From Heyndrickxia ginsengihumi (GTDB taxonomy: Bacteria > Bacillota > Bacilli > Bacillales > Bacillaceae_C), in the NCBI RefSeq assembly GCF_011008565.1, contig NZ_JAAIWK010000026.1, positions 1 to 50,236 on the forward strand: a stretch of 50,236 nt of DNA, in the 5' to 3' direction. Shown here in pieces: positions 18,005 through 28,660 of the stretch. Each line of letters opens with the position of its first letter. Positions within the stretch are counted from its first letter, which is position 1. The position numbers and the translations under genes are program-made. Under the pieces are notes generated by a model that saw only the letters and a list, made by a program, of their open reading frames with translations, made no database searches and had not been told where the DNA came from.

Positions 18005-18033
18005 AATATATGGGACAACATCTTCCTATATGA
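18005..18033 (-). promoter_or_regulatory. Candidate sigma-E promoter of ytrH-ytrI
   Basis: On the minus strand TCATATA (18033-18027) is followed after 14 bases by CATATATT (18012-18005). The sigma-E consensus is KMATATT, 13-15 bases, CATACANT. ytrHI is a known sigma-E operon in B. subtilis. Confidence 0.75.
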
Positions 18034-18069
18034 AATCGAACATATTTTCTTTTTTTAAATAAGGAATTA

Positions 18070-18195
18070 TAATAAGAAAAGCGGAGGCGACTTGAATACA
18101 CCCGACAAGCAAATGTTCTTTCGACAAGCAAGTGGTACTGTAACTTGATTGGCGAAAGGTTATTTGACCGCGATTAACTAAGTGCTAATATGAAT
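18070..18195. repeat. GC-richer intergenic element in the dnaE leader, possible second repeat type
   Basis: The segment begins AGAAAAGCGGAGGCGACTTG and contains a direct repeat of CGACAAGCAA followed by RTG, at 18103 and 18122. It is unlike family copies elsewhere in this window but resembles, from memory, another class of Bacillaceae intergenic repeat. The dnaE promoter lies in its right part. Confidence 0.45.
18164..18191 (+). promoter_or_regulatory. Candidate sigma-A promoter of dnaE
   Basis: TTGACC at 18164-18169, a 16-base spacer and TAATAT at 18186-18191, ending 37 bases before the dnaE start. Confidence 0.6.
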
Positions 18196-18228
18196 GTTTA
18201 ACGAATGAATAAAAAGGTGGTGTTGATT

Positions 18229-21200
18229 TTGGCTTTTGTACACCTGCAGGTTTCAACTGCATATAGTCTTTTATCAAGTACAATTTCGATTTCCAAATGG
18301 GTACAACAAGCAAAAAAATTCCACTATGATACATTGGCAATAACAGATAGAAATGTTCTATATGGAACGATTTCTTTTTATAATGAATGCAAAAAAAATG
18401 GGATTAAGCCAATTATTGGATTAACAGCAGATGTTGTGAGTCCAGTTGCACATGATCAAGGATATCCGCTTGTATTGTTGGCTAAAGATGAGACGGGCTA
18501 TCAAAATTTATTGAAAATATCAAGTACGATACAAACAAAGTCTCCTCAAGGTATTTTGCTGAATTGGTTGCGTGCCTATAGTGAAGGTTTATTTGCAATT
18601 TCCCCAGGAATAGATGGTGAAATTGAACAATATGTGTTGCAAGGAGATATGGAAAAGGCGGAAACAATTGCGTGCCATTTCAAACAAATATTTGGCGAGG
18701 ATTCCTTTTTTTTATCATTGCAGCAGCATCAGTTAGAAGAGGAAAACATTATTTTGCCGAAAATCGTTGAGCTAAGTGAAAAAATCGGTGTGAAGACGAT
18801 TGTAACAAACAACGTGCAATATTTAAGCAAAGACGATGCATTTGCACATGAATGCCTCTTAACCATTAAAGCAGGCATGAAGCTTTCAGATGAAAACCGC
18901 CCAAAGCTTTTTTCAGAAGAATATTATTTCAAATCGCAAGATGAAATGAACGAACTTTTTTTTGATTATAAAGAAGCTTTACTGAATACAGAAAAAGTGG
19001 CTGCAGCTTGTAATCTTGAAATTAAGATGAATCAGCGATTGCTCCCAAAATATCCACTAGAAGATGGACGCTCTGCAGATCAATGGTTGGAACAATTGTG
19101 CCGTGAAGGATTGGCAAAGCGTATTAAGGATGTAAATAAAGTATATGAAGACCGCTTGCAATATGAATTGGAAATCATTCAAACGATGCAATTTAGTGAT
19201 TATTTTTTAATCGTTTGGGATTTTATGAAGTATGCAAGAGAAAAGGGGATTATCACAGGTCCAGGGCGGGGGTCGGCGGCAGGTTCGTTAGTAGCATACG
19301 TTTTATATATTACGGATGTAGATCCAATTAAACATGAGCTATTATTTGAACGGTTTTTAAACCCTGAAAGAATTACGATGCCGGATATTGATTCAGATTT
19401 TCCAGATCATCGCCGCGATGAAATGATTCAATATGTAGCCAAAAAGTACGGACAACTTCATGTTGCACAAATTATTACGTTTGGGACGTTTGCTGCGAAA
19501 GCGGCGGCTAGAGATGTTGCAAGAATATTTGGCTTTAATTCAAAAGAAATGGAGTATTTATCTAGGATTATACCTTCTCAATTAGGAATGACGCTGAAAC
19601 AAGCATATCAGGAGTCAGAACAGCTTCGTCAATTCATTCAGGAATCACAACTAAATCGCAAACTTTTTGAGACAGCATTAAGAATTGAAGGTCTTCCGCG
19701 ACACGCATCTACGCATGCCGCCGGCGTTATCATATCCGATAAACCGCTCGTTCACTTTGTTCCAATTCAAGATGGTCATGAAGGTGTTTATTTAACTCAA
19801 TTCCCAATGAATCATTTGGAAGAAATTGGATTGCTAAAAATGGACTTCCTCGGATTGCGAAATTTAACGATATTAGAGCAAATTTTAACGAATATTCGAA
19901 AGGGGACCGGCAAAATGATCCGGCTCCAAGAGATTCCACTAAACGACTCTAAAGCATTTGAATTATTAAGCAAGGGAAATACAACAGGCGTTTTTCAGTT
20001 AGAATCTGATGGGATGCGTAAAGTTTTACAATTACTAAAACCGACGGAACTTGAAGATATCGTTGCAGTGAATGCACTATATCGACCAGGGCCTATGGAA
20101 AATATATCGGTCTACATAAAAAGAAAACATGGTGAAGAGCCTGTTTTTTATGCACATGAAGATTTAAAGCCAATTTTAGAAAAAACTTATGGAGTCATTG
20201 TCTATCAAGAACAAATTATGCAGATTGCTTCTAAGATGGCAGGCTTTACACTCGGAGAAGCAGATTTGCTTAGAAGGGCTGTTAGTAAAAAGAAAAAAGA
20301 AGCACTTGACCGGGAGAGAAATCATTTTATAAATGGCGCGTTAAAAAAAGGATATGATGAGAAAATGGCGAATCATATTTATGACTTAATAATCCGTTTT
20401 GCGAATTATGGATTTAATCGAAGTCATGCTGTTGCATACAGCTTCATTGCCTACCAGCTTGCATATTTAAAAGCCCATTATCCTGTTTATTTTATGGCGA
20501 GCTTATTAACTTCGGTGATTGGCAATGAGGATAAAATTTCTCAATATGTCCGCGAAGCTCAGCAAATGGGAATAGAGATATTGCCACCTTCCATTAATCA
20601 TAGCTACTACTCTTTTGCAGTTGAGAAAGGTGCTATTCGTTTTAGTCTGGCGGCAATAAAAGGGATTGGTTACGCTTCATTAAAGGACATCATGAAAAAT
20701 CGAAGCGGCCGTCCATTTTCAACTCTATTCGATCTTTGCTTACGGGTTAAAGGGCTAAATCGAAAAATATTGGAATCATTCATATTAGCAGGTGCTTTGG
20801 ATGATTTCAACAAAGATCGGGCTGTTTTGTTGGCAAGTATTGATGTTGCTTTGGAGCATGCTGATGTGATGAGGCCGCTAACAGAAGAAGGAGATCTATT
20901 TTTTGATGATGAGTCGCTTCAAATCGAGCCCAATTACGCAGAAGCGGAACCGATGCCATTAATTGATAAACTAACATATGAAAAACAATTTTTAGGTTTA
21001 TATTTAACCGACCATCCCGTTCGCCACTATCGTTCTAGATGGGAGCGAGAAGGATTTGCGACGATTGAGAGCTTACAATTTGGTAAGCGAAAGTTTCATG
21101 CTGGAGTCTACGTTAATGATGTGAAGACGATTCGGACGAAAAAAGGGGAAATGATGGCATTTCTTAAATTGAGTGACGAAACCGGAGAAATTGAGGGTGT

Positions 21201-21582
21201 TGTATTTCCAAAAACTTATAATCAGTATCATTCTGTTTTTCAAAAAGATGATGTGATTGTAATAGAAGGTACTGTAGAAAACAGAAATGAAAAAGCACAA
21301 CTCATTGTACAAAAAATAATAGATATGGCAAATATTCACAACGTGGAGAATAAGGAAACAAAGTTATTTTTAAGGATCCCTTCAAATGCCATAAAAACAG
21401 AATTACTAATTGAAATAAAACAGCTGCTTAATGATTTTCAGGGAAGTACGCCTGTCATTTTACATTATGAAGATGACCATCAAACGATACAACTCTCAAG
21501 GAAAGACTGGGTTAACCCAACGAGTCATTTTTTGAATAAACTAATAGATTTACTAGGTTCACAAAATGTAATTTTGAAATAA
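18229..21582 (+). CDS. dnaE: DNA polymerase III alpha subunit DnaE
   Basis: A 1117-residue family C polymerase of the DnaE type. In B. subtilis it extends RNA primers before handing over to PolC. Order: PHP domain (about 1-270), polymerase core with catalytic Asp388 and Asp390 in PDIDSDF and a third Asp in LLKMDFLGLR, the GPGRGSAAGS motif, helix-hairpin-helix region, OB fold (about 960-1040). The start is TTG: AAAGGTGGTG lies 7 bases upstream and (M)AFVHLQV aligns with the family. The PHP metal motifs have decayed (see findings), so proofreading there is unlikely. ytsJ follows after 106 bases. Confidence 0.97.
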   Translation: MAFVHLQVSTAYSLLSSTISISKWVQQAKKFHYDTLAITDRNVLYGTISFYNECKKNGIKPIIGLTADVVSPVAHDQGYPLVLLAKDETGYQNLLKISSTIQTKSPQGILLNWLRAYSEGLFAISPGIDGEIEQYVLQGDMEKAETIACHFKQIFGEDSFFLSLQQHQLEEENIILPKIVELSEKIGVKTIVTNNVQYLSKDDAFAHECLLTIKAGMKLSDENRPKLFSEEYYFKSQDEMNELFFDYKEALLNTEKVAAACNLEIKMNQRLLPKYPLEDGRSADQWLEQLCREGLAKRIKDVNKVYEDRLQYELEIIQTMQFSDYFLIVWDFMKYAREKGIITGPGRGSAAGSLVAYVLYITDVDPIKHELLFERFLNPERITMPDIDSDFPDHRRDEMIQYVAKKYGQLHVAQIITFGTFAAKAAARDVARIFGFNSKEMEYLSRIIPSQLGMTLKQAYQESEQLRQFIQESQLNRKLFETALRIEGLPRHASTHAAGVIISDKPLVHFVPIQDGHEGVYLTQFPMNHLEEIGLLKMDFLGLRNLTILEQILTNIRKGTGKMIRLQEIPLNDSKAFELLSKGNTTGVFQLESDGMRKVLQLLKPTELEDIVAVNALYRPGPMENISVYIKRKHGEEPVFYAHEDLKPILEKTYGVIVYQEQIMQIASKMAGFTLGEADLLRRAVSKKKKEALDRERNHFINGALKKGYDEKMANHIYDLIIRFANYGFNRSHAVAYSFIAYQLAYLKAHYPVYFMASLLTSVIGNEDKISQYVREAQQMGIEILPPSINHSYYSFAVEKGAIRFSLAAIKGIGYASLKDIMKNRSGRPFSTLFDLCLRVKGLNRKILESFILAGALDDFNKDRAVLLASIDVALEHADVMRPLTEEGDLFFDDESLQIEPNYAEAEPMPLIDKLTYEKQFLGLYLTDHPVRHYRSRWEREGFATIESLQFGKRKFHAGVYVNDVKTIRTKKGEMMAFLKLSDETGEIEGVVFPKTYNQYHSVFQKDDVIVIEGTVENRNEKAQLIVQKIIDMANIHNVENKETKLFLRIPSNAIKTELLIEIKQLLNDFQGSTPVILHYEDDHQTIQLSRKDWVNPTSHFLNKLIDLLGSQNVILK

Positions 21583-21688
21583 ACTTTTTATCTACAAGTT
21601 AATTATGTTATATTGTTTAGTAGACCTGTCTATTCTGACCATCATAGAAGTGCATAAATTGCCTTTTTAAGAAATGGGGAGTGAGTTC

Positions 21689-22927
21689 ATGTCATTGAGA
21701 GAAGAAGCATTACATATGCATCGTGTTAACAAGGGGAAATTAGAATCAAAATCAAAAGTTTCTGTGAAAAACGCAAATGATTTAAGTTTAGCATATTCAC
21801 CTGGAGTGGCTGAACCTTGTAAAATGATTTATGATAAACCAGAAACCGTGTATGAATATACGATGAAAGGCAATATGGTTGCAGTTGTGACAGATGGCAC
21901 AGCTGTTTTAGGCTTAGGGAATATTGGACCGGAAGCTGCCATGCCAGTTATGGAAGGTAAGGCAATTCTGTTTAAAAGCTTTGCAGGCGTAGATGGATTT
22001 CCGATCTGTTTAAATGCGAAAAGCGTAGATGAAATTGTTGAGACCGTAAAGCGTCTTGAGCCAACTTTCGGTGGAGTGAATTTAGAAGATATCGCTGCAC
22101 CAAACTGTTTTGCAATAGAAGAAAGGCTAAAGAAGGAAATGAATATTCCTGTTTTCCATGATGATCAACATGGGACTGCTATTGTAACGGTTGCCGGCTT
22201 AGTAAATGCGTTAAAAATTGTTGGCAAAAAGATGTCAGAAATTAAAGTGGTAGCAAGCGGTGCAGGAGCAGCTGGTATCGCTATTATTAAATTACTATAT
22301 CATTTTGGTGTTCGTGACATTATTATGTGTGATTCTAAAGGCGCAATTTATGAAGGCCGCACATACGGCATGAATAAAGTAAAGTCAGAAGTTGCGAAAT
22401 ATACGAACCGTGATAAAAAAGAAGGTACGTTAGCAGACGTTATAAAAGATGCTGATGTATTTGTTGGTGTATCTGTTGAAGGGGCACTTACAAAAGAAAT
22501 GGTTGAATCAATGAACAAAGATGCTATTATTTTTGCGATGGCCAATCCAAACCCAGAAATTATGCCAGCTGATGCAAAAGCCGCTGGTGCAAAAGTTATT
22601 GGTACAGGTCGCTCTGATTTTCCAAACCAAGTCAATAATGTTCTTGCTTTTCCTGGCATATTTAGAGGAGCTTTAGATGTAAGAGCAACACATATCAACG
22701 AAAAAATGAAGCAAGCAGCTGTGAAGGCTATTGCTGATTTAATTGAAGAGCATGAACTAAATGCGGACTACGTAATTCCACGTCCATTTGATCCTCGTGT
22801 AGCGCCTGCAGTTGCTGCCGCGGTAGCAAAAGCTGCAATGGAAACAGGTGTAGCAAGAATTCAAGTTGATCCAGAGGCTATTAGAGAAAAAACAATGCGA
22901 CTTGCGCAAATTGATAAAAATGTGTAA
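21689..22927 (+). CDS. ytsJ: Malic enzyme YtsJ
   Basis: Oxidatively decarboxylates malate to pyruvate. B. subtilis YtsJ is the main NADP-dependent malic enzyme needed for growth on malate. The 412-residue protein carries the malate and metal-binding region YSPGVAEPC, GLEDI-type NLEDIAAPNCF, FHDDQHGTA with the metal-ligand acids, and the Rossmann loop GAGAAGIA. The start is the ATG at 21689, with GGGGAGTGAG just upstream; the ATG at 21674 lies in front of that site. Location between dnaE and accD matches B. subtilis. Supplying NADPH next to the acetyl-CoA carboxylase genes fits fatty acid synthesis, though no cotranscription is shown. Confidence 0.95.
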   Translation: MSLREEALHMHRVNKGKLESKSKVSVKNANDLSLAYSPGVAEPCKMIYDKPETVYEYTMKGNMVAVVTDGTAVLGLGNIGPEAAMPVMEGKAILFKSFAGVDGFPICLNAKSVDEIVETVKRLEPTFGGVNLEDIAAPNCFAIEERLKKEMNIPVFHDDQHGTAIVTVAGLVNALKIVGKKMSEIKVVASGAGAAGIAIIKLLYHFGVRDIIMCDSKGAIYEGRTYGMNKVKSEVAKYTNRDKKEGTLADVIKDADVFVGVSVEGALTKEMVESMNKDAIIFAMANPNPEIMPADAKAAGAKVIGTGRSDFPNQVNNVLAFPGIFRGALDVRATHINEKMKQAAVKAIADLIEEHELNADYVIPRPFDPRVAPAVAAAVAKAAMETGVARIQVDPEAIREKTMRLAQIDKNV

Positions 22928-23169
22928 TGATTTTACATGTCCACAATAAATGTTAAAATTGTATAGTTGGAGTTTGAGACAAAAAAGAAATATATTATTA
23001 CTTAATGCAATTATTTTATTATTTTAGCAGTTAAAGCTAATGTGCCTAATGCATGCATGTTAGTAAAATTCATATTAAATAACATTATAACAGCTATTTA
23101 AGGAAAAATGAGTGAGGAGCTCTTTTCCTATGTTCTGGATGCTGCCTGCATAAAAAGGAGGGGTAATAC

Positions 23170-24039
23170 TTGCTGAAAGATTTTTTTTCTAAGCCGAAAA
23201 AAAGAAAATATGCGACTATCCCTTCAGAAAAAGTAAAACAAGATGTTCCTGAAGGAATTATGTCAAAATGTCCAAACTGCCGCACAATTATGTATACGAA
23301 AGAATTACAAAAAAATCAAAAAGTATGCATACACTGTGGATATCACTATCAGATGACAGCATTTGAAAGAGTTGAAAGCTTTATTGATGAAGGGACTTTT
23401 GAGGAGTTCGATCAATTGTTAGTTTCAAAAAATCCATTAGAATTTCCTGGATATCTTGAAAAACTAGAAAAAGATCGTCAAAAGACAAACATGAATGAAG
23501 CAGTTATGACTGGTAAAGGAAAAATCAATAATATTGACATTGTGCTTTCTGTTATGGATGCTCATTTTAGAATGGGAAGCATGGGGTCTGTTGTGGGCGA
23601 AAAAATCACCCGGGCGATTGAAGAGGCTGATAAACTGCAAGTTCCGTTTATTATTTTCACAGCTTCTGGCGGTGCAAGAATGCAAGAAGGAATTTACTCA
23701 TTAATGCAAATGGCGAAAACAAGTGCAGCATTACAAAAATTTAGTGATCATGGCGGTTTGACCATTTCTATCATGACACATCCAACAACAGGCGGAGTAT
23801 CTGCTAGCTTTGCCTCACTTGGAGATTTTAATTTTGCAGAACCTGGAGCACTTATCGGTTTTGCTGGTCGCCGTATTATTGAACAAACGATTCGTGAGGA
23901 ACTACCTGAAGATTTCCAAACGGCTGAGTTTTTATTAAAACATGGTCAATTGGATGAAGTTGTTCATCGTCACGATTTAAAAGAGACGATCACGAAAATT
24001 CTTGATATGCATCAGCAAGTAGGTGAATTACAATGGTAA
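23170..24039 (+). CDS. accD: Acetyl-CoA carboxylase carboxyltransferase beta subunit
   Basis: The beta half of the carboxyltransferase that moves the carboxyl group from biotin to acetyl-CoA, giving malonyl-CoA. The 289-residue protein has an N-terminal zinc ribbon (Cys34, Cys37, Cys53, Cys56) followed by a crotonase-type domain with [11 protein letters not shown] and [12 protein letters not shown]. The start is TTG with AAGGAGGGG upstream, which agrees with (M)LKDFF in other Bacillus. The stop overlaps the accA start by 7 bases, so the two subunits are translationally coupled, as expected for a complex with equal numbers of each. Confidence 0.97.
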   Translation: MLKDFFSKPKKRKYATIPSEKVKQDVPEGIMSKCPNCRTIMYTKELQKNQKVCIHCGYHYQMTAFERVESFIDEGTFEEFDQLLVSKNPLEFPGYLEKLEKDRQKTNMNEAVMTGKGKINNIDIVLSVMDAHFRMGSMGSVVGEKITRAIEEADKLQVPFIIFTASGGARMQEGIYSLMQMAKTSAALQKFSDHGGLTISIMTHPTTGGVSASFASLGDFNFAEPGALIGFAGRRIIEQTIREELPEDFQTAEFLLKHGQLDEVVHRHDLKETITKILDMHQQVGELQW

Positions 24040-25016
24040 ATGAACTTGAATTTGAAAAACCATTAGTTGAGCTGAAAAGAAAAATAGCAGAGCTTAGGGA
24101 TTTTACAAGTCAATCTGATGTAGACTTATCTAATGAAATTGAAAAGCTTGAGTCGCGTTTAACGGTTCTTGAGAAGGAAATTTATGAAAATATGGAGCCT
24201 TGGGATCGCATTCAGATTGCCCGTTTTCCAGAGCGTCCAACTTCATTAGATTATATCCAATATCTATTTACGGATTTCATCGAACTCCACGGTGATCGTC
24301 TATATGGTGATGATGAGGCGATCGTAGCCGGGATTGCAAAGTTTAAAGGATTGCCAGTAACCATCATTGGACAGCAACGAGGAAAAGATACAAAGGAAAA
24401 TATCCGTCGGAACTTTGGAATGCCGCATCCTGAAGGCTATCGAAAGGCATTACGCCTGATGAAGCAAGCGGAAAAATTCCATCGTCCAATTATCACTTTT
24501 ATTGATACTAAAGGTGCTTATCCTGGTAAAGCAGCAGAAGAACGCGGGATAGCGGAGGCGATCGCCCGTAATTTGTTTGAAATGGCGGGCATGAGTGTTC
24601 CAATTATTTGTTTTATTATCGGTGAAGGTGCTAGTGGTGGGGCACTAGGAATTGGTGTTGGTGATCATGTGCATGTGTTAGAGAACTCATGGTTTTCAGT
24701 TATTTCCCCAGAATCTGCCGCAGCATTGCTATGGAAGGATGCTAGTCAAGCAAAACGCGCTGTTTCAACGATGAAAATGACTGCACCTGAAATTAAAAAA
24801 ATGGGTATTATTGATGAGCTTATTCCTGAAGTAAAAGGTGGGGCTCATAAAGATGTCCAAGCACAGGCTGATTTGATGAGTCCTTTCTTAGAAGCATCTT
24901 TGAAAGCATTACTTTCTTTACCTTCAGATGAACTTATTCAACAACGTTATGAAAAGTATCGAAAGATCGGAGAATTTTCAGTTTTAGATTCATTCGTGAA
25001 TTCACAGCAATCATAA
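24033..25016 (+). CDS. accA: Acetyl-CoA carboxylase carboxyltransferase alpha subunit
   Basis: The alpha half of the carboxyltransferase, 327 residues. It has an N-terminal helical part (about 1-50), [27 protein letters not shown] (about 110-137, given by its key residues), [10 protein letters not shown], and the oxyanion region [12 protein letters not shown]. All are standard for AccA. The ATG overlaps the accD stop. A GC-rich hairpin after the stop probably separates it from pfkA, although the T run is poor, so some read-through into the glycolytic genes is possible. Confidence 0.97.
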   Translation: MVNELEFEKPLVELKRKIAELRDFTSQSDVDLSNEIEKLESRLTVLEKEIYENMEPWDRIQIARFPERPTSLDYIQYLFTDFIELHGDRLYGDDEAIVAGIAKFKGLPVTIIGQQRGKDTKENIRRNFGMPHPEGYRKALRLMKQAEKFHRPIITFIDTKGAYPGKAAEERGIAEAIARNLFEMAGMSVPIICFIIGEGASGGALGIGVGDHVHVLENSWFSVISPESAAALLWKDASQAKRAVSTMKMTAPEIKKMGIIDELIPEVKGGAHKDVQAQADLMSPFLEASLKALLSLPSDELIQQRYEKYRKIGEFSVLDSFVNSQQS

Positions 25017-25025
25017 CTTTTCTCA

Positions 25026-25060
25026 CGGTAGGCAAGCGGATGTTAATAACCGCTTGCCTA
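25026..25060 (+). terminator. Terminator-like hairpin after accD-accA
   Basis: TAGGCAAGCGG and CCGCTTGCCTA form a perfect 11-bp stem; the following TCTAATTGT is a weak T run. Confidence 0.5.
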
Positions 25061-25263
25061 TCTAATTGTAAATATTTACTTCTGTTTAATTATGTGTGCA
25101 TTCAATTACATAAATAGGGATAAAATAAAGGTACTTCGGTCATAAGACTGATACAACATTCAGTCAATTGCGAATATTGTACACTTGTTAACGTCCTCAA
25201 TTTGTCTAGACACATATTGTTCAAAGAATCACATTTTAAAAATTCTTACTTTTTCACAATTGA

Positions 25264-25292
25264 TTGAGAACCTGTATCTAAAGTGGTATTTT
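25264..25292 (+). promoter_or_regulatory. Candidate sigma-A promoter of pfkA-pyk
   Basis: TTGAGA at 25264-25269, 17 bases, TATTTT at 25287-25292. Confidence 0.5.
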
Positions 25293-25363
25293 AGATATAT
25301 TCAAAGGCAGAGTTGGCGATAATAATTACGTTAAAAAATCGTCTGCCATTTAAGACTACATAA

Positions 25364-26338
<975 letters not shown>

Positions 26339-26358
26339 GCAAAATAGGAGGAAATACG

Positions 26359-28119
26359 ATGAAAAAGACAAAAATTGTATGTACAATTGGACCAGCAAGT
26401 GAATCTGTAGAAATGTTAGAAACATTAATGAAGAATGGAATGGATGTTGCCCGTCTTAACTTCTCACACGGTGACTTTGAAGAACATGGCGCACGTATCC
26501 GTAACATTCGTCAAGCTGCTGCTAATCAAAATAAAACAGTCGCTTTGCTACTTGATACAAAAGGTCCGGAAATTCGTACGCATAATATGCAAGATGGGGC
26601 TATTGAACTAATAGAAGGTACAAATGTTACTATTTCGATGAAAGAAGTTCTTGGTACAACAGAAAAATTTTCTGTAACGTATGAAGGTCTTATTGATGAT
26701 GTAACAGCAGGGTCTAAAATTTTACTAGATGACGGTTTAATTGAACTTGAAGTAACAAGTATTGATAAAGCAAATGAAGAAATTCATACAAAAGTATTAA
26801 ACCGCGGTGTATTAAAAAATAAAAAAGGTGTCAATGTTCCAGGTGTATCTGTAAACCTACCAGGTATTACAGAAAAAGATGCACAAGATATTTTATTTGG
26901 TATTGAACAAGGCGTTGACTTTATTGCTGCATCATTTGTTCGTCGTCCTTCTGATGTATTAGAAATTAGAAGATTGCTTGAAGAAAACAATGCATTGCAC
27001 ATTAAAATCATTCCTAAAATTGAAAACCAAGAAGGCGTAGATAATATTGATGAAATTTTAGCTGTATCTGACGGCCTAATGGTTGCTCGTGGTGACCTTG
27101 GTGTAGAAATTCCAACTGAAGCTGTACCTTTAGTACAAAAAGAGTTAATTAGAAAATGTAACACATTAGGTAAACCAGTTATTACAGCTACACAAATGCT
27201 TGATTCAATGCAACGCAACCCACGCCCAACTCGCGCAGAAGCTAGTGACGTTGCAAATGCAATTTTCGACGGAACAGACGCAATCATGCTTTCAGGTGAA
27301 ACAGCTGCAGGAAAATATCCAGCAGAAGCGGTACAAACAATGTACAATATTGCCATTCATGTTGAACAAGCTTTAGATCATCGCAGTATTTTAACAAATC
27401 GCAGTAATGATACTGAGCATAATATGACAGATGCCATTTGCCAATCAGTTGCACACACTGCTTTAAACTTAGATGTAAAAGCTATCATCGCACCAACGGA
27501 AAGCGGATATACTGCACGCATGATTTCAAAATATCGACCAAAAGCACCAATTATTGCGGTTACTTCTAATGAAAATGTAAAACGTAGCCTAACATTATTA
27601 TCTGGTGTTTATCCACAATTAGGCGAAAAAGCGCAAACGACAGATGAAATGCTTGAAATTGCTGTAGATGAAAGCTTGAATTCAGGAATTGTAGATCATG
27701 GAGATCTTGTTGTTATTACAGCAGGTGTACCAGTTAGCGGTACAGGTACAACTAACTTAATGAAAGTTCATTTAATTGGTGATGAGCTAGCAAAAGGTCA
27801 AGGAATTGGCCGCAAAACTGCATATGGTAATGTTGTAATTGCGAAGAATGCAGAAGAAGCAAATGCAAAAGTAACAGAAAATGCAATTTTAGTGACAACA
27901 AGTACTGACAAAGACATGGTTCCAGCAATCGAAAAATGCCGTGCGTTAATTGTAGAAGAAGGCGGACTTACTAGCCATGCTGCTGTTGTTGGCATCAATC
28001 TTGGTATTCCTGTTATTGTTGGCCTTAAAGAAGCAACAACTTTATTTGCTGATGGACAACAAGTAACAGTCGATGCTGCTCATGGAAAAGTGTACAATGG
28101 ACGTGCTAGCGTTCTATAA
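26359..28119 (+). CDS. pyk: Pyruvate kinase
   Basis: Converts phosphoenolpyruvate and ADP to pyruvate and ATP. The 586-residue protein is the long Bacillus form: a normal pyruvate kinase body (about 1-470, with [11 protein letters not shown], the active-site [10 protein letters not shown] and [10 protein letters not shown], and ATQMLDSM) plus an extra C-terminal PEP-utilising-enzyme domain. That domain keeps its [11 protein letters not shown] motif with His540, although in Bacillaceae pyruvate kinases it is not needed for catalysis. An AGGAGG site precedes the ATG. It is cotranscribed with pfkA; fxsA follows after 29 bases. Confidence 0.97.
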   Translation: MKKTKIVCTIGPASESVEMLETLMKNGMDVARLNFSHGDFEEHGARIRNIRQAAANQNKTVALLLDTKGPEIRTHNMQDGAIELIEGTNVTISMKEVLGTTEKFSVTYEGLIDDVTAGSKILLDDGLIELEVTSIDKANEEIHTKVLNRGVLKNKKGVNVPGVSVNLPGITEKDAQDILFGIEQGVDFIAASFVRRPSDVLEIRRLLEENNALHIKIIPKIENQEGVDNIDEILAVSDGLMVARGDLGVEIPTEAVPLVQKELIRKCNTLGKPVITATQMLDSMQRNPRPTRAEASDVANAIFDGTDAIMLSGETAAGKYPAEAVQTMYNIAIHVEQALDHRSILTNRSNDTEHNMTDAICQSVAHTALNLDVKAIIAPTESGYTARMISKYRPKAPIIAVTSNENVKRSLTLLSGVYPQLGEKAQTTDEMLEIAVDESLNSGIVDHGDLVVITAGVPVSGTGTTNLMKVHLIGDELAKGQGIGRKTAYGNVVIAKNAEEANAKVTENAILVTTSTDKDMVPAIEKCRALIVEEGGLTSHAAVVGINLGIPVIVGLKEATTLFADGQQVTVDAAHGKVYNGRASVL

Positions 28120-28148
28120 TTAAAAATTTACGGAGAGAAGGAGATTTG

Positions 28149-28532
28149 ATGAGGTACATAATGCCTATTTTCATTATTGTACCAGTAATTGAAATTGCTC
28201 TATTTATATGGTCAGGTCGTGTGTTTGGGTTTCTGCCAACCATTTTGTTCATGATCTTGTCAGCAATCATTGGCGCTTATTTAACAAAACGTCAAGGATT
28301 AACAATGATCCGAAATGCACAAAGACAACTGTCATATGGACAAATACCTGGCAATACAATATTAGATGGAATATGTTTGCTATTTGGTGGCATATGTCTA
28401 ATGACACCTGGCTTTCTAACAGATACCATCGGTCTCCTTTTTCTCATTCCGTTTACACGAAAGTTATTGAAACCAGTTGTCATAAAAATGATAAAACAAT
28501 GGTTTTATCATCGACAATTTAAATTCTATTAA
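28149..28532 (+). CDS. fxsA: FxsA family membrane protein (YtzA)
   Basis: A 127-residue membrane protein of the FxsA family. It has an N-terminal helix pair with the VPVIEIALFIWSG opening, the cytoplasmic KRQGLTMIRNAQRQL segment, and two more helices around DGICLLFGGICLMTPGFLTD, which is the family hallmark. E. coli FxsA interferes with F-plasmid exclusion of phage T7; the role in Bacillus is unknown. Start ATG 28149 has AAGGAGA upstream. It is the last gene of the pfkA-pyk-fxsA series and runs into the long hairpin shared with ytvI. Confidence 0.9.
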   Translation: MRYIMPIFIIVPVIEIALFIWSGRVFGFLPTILFMILSAIIGAYLTKRQGLTMIRNAQRQLSYGQIPGNTILDGICLLFGGICLMTPGFLTDTIGLLFLIPFTRKLLKPVVIKMIKQWFYHRQFKFY

Positions 28533-28535
28533 TAA

Positions 28536-28656
28536 AAAAGAGGATGTCTTAAAAAAAGGCCAAACACGATATCAACATATATTGGGTATACTGAATGGTA
28601 TAGTACCTAATATATTGTGATATGTATTTGACCTAAGAGAGATCCTCTTTTTATTA
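28536..28656. terminator. Long imperfect hairpin between fxsA and ytvI (bidirectional terminator, possibly a repeat)
   Basis: The outer arms AAAAAGAGGATGTCTT and AAGAGAGATCCTCTTTTT, the next arms AGGCCAAA and ATTTGACCT, and the inner arms ATCAACATATATTGGGTATAC and its near complement form one imperfect palindrome of about 120 bases. That is far longer than a simple terminator needs. Both flanking genes converge on it. Confidence 0.7.
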
Positions 28657-28660
28657 TGTT

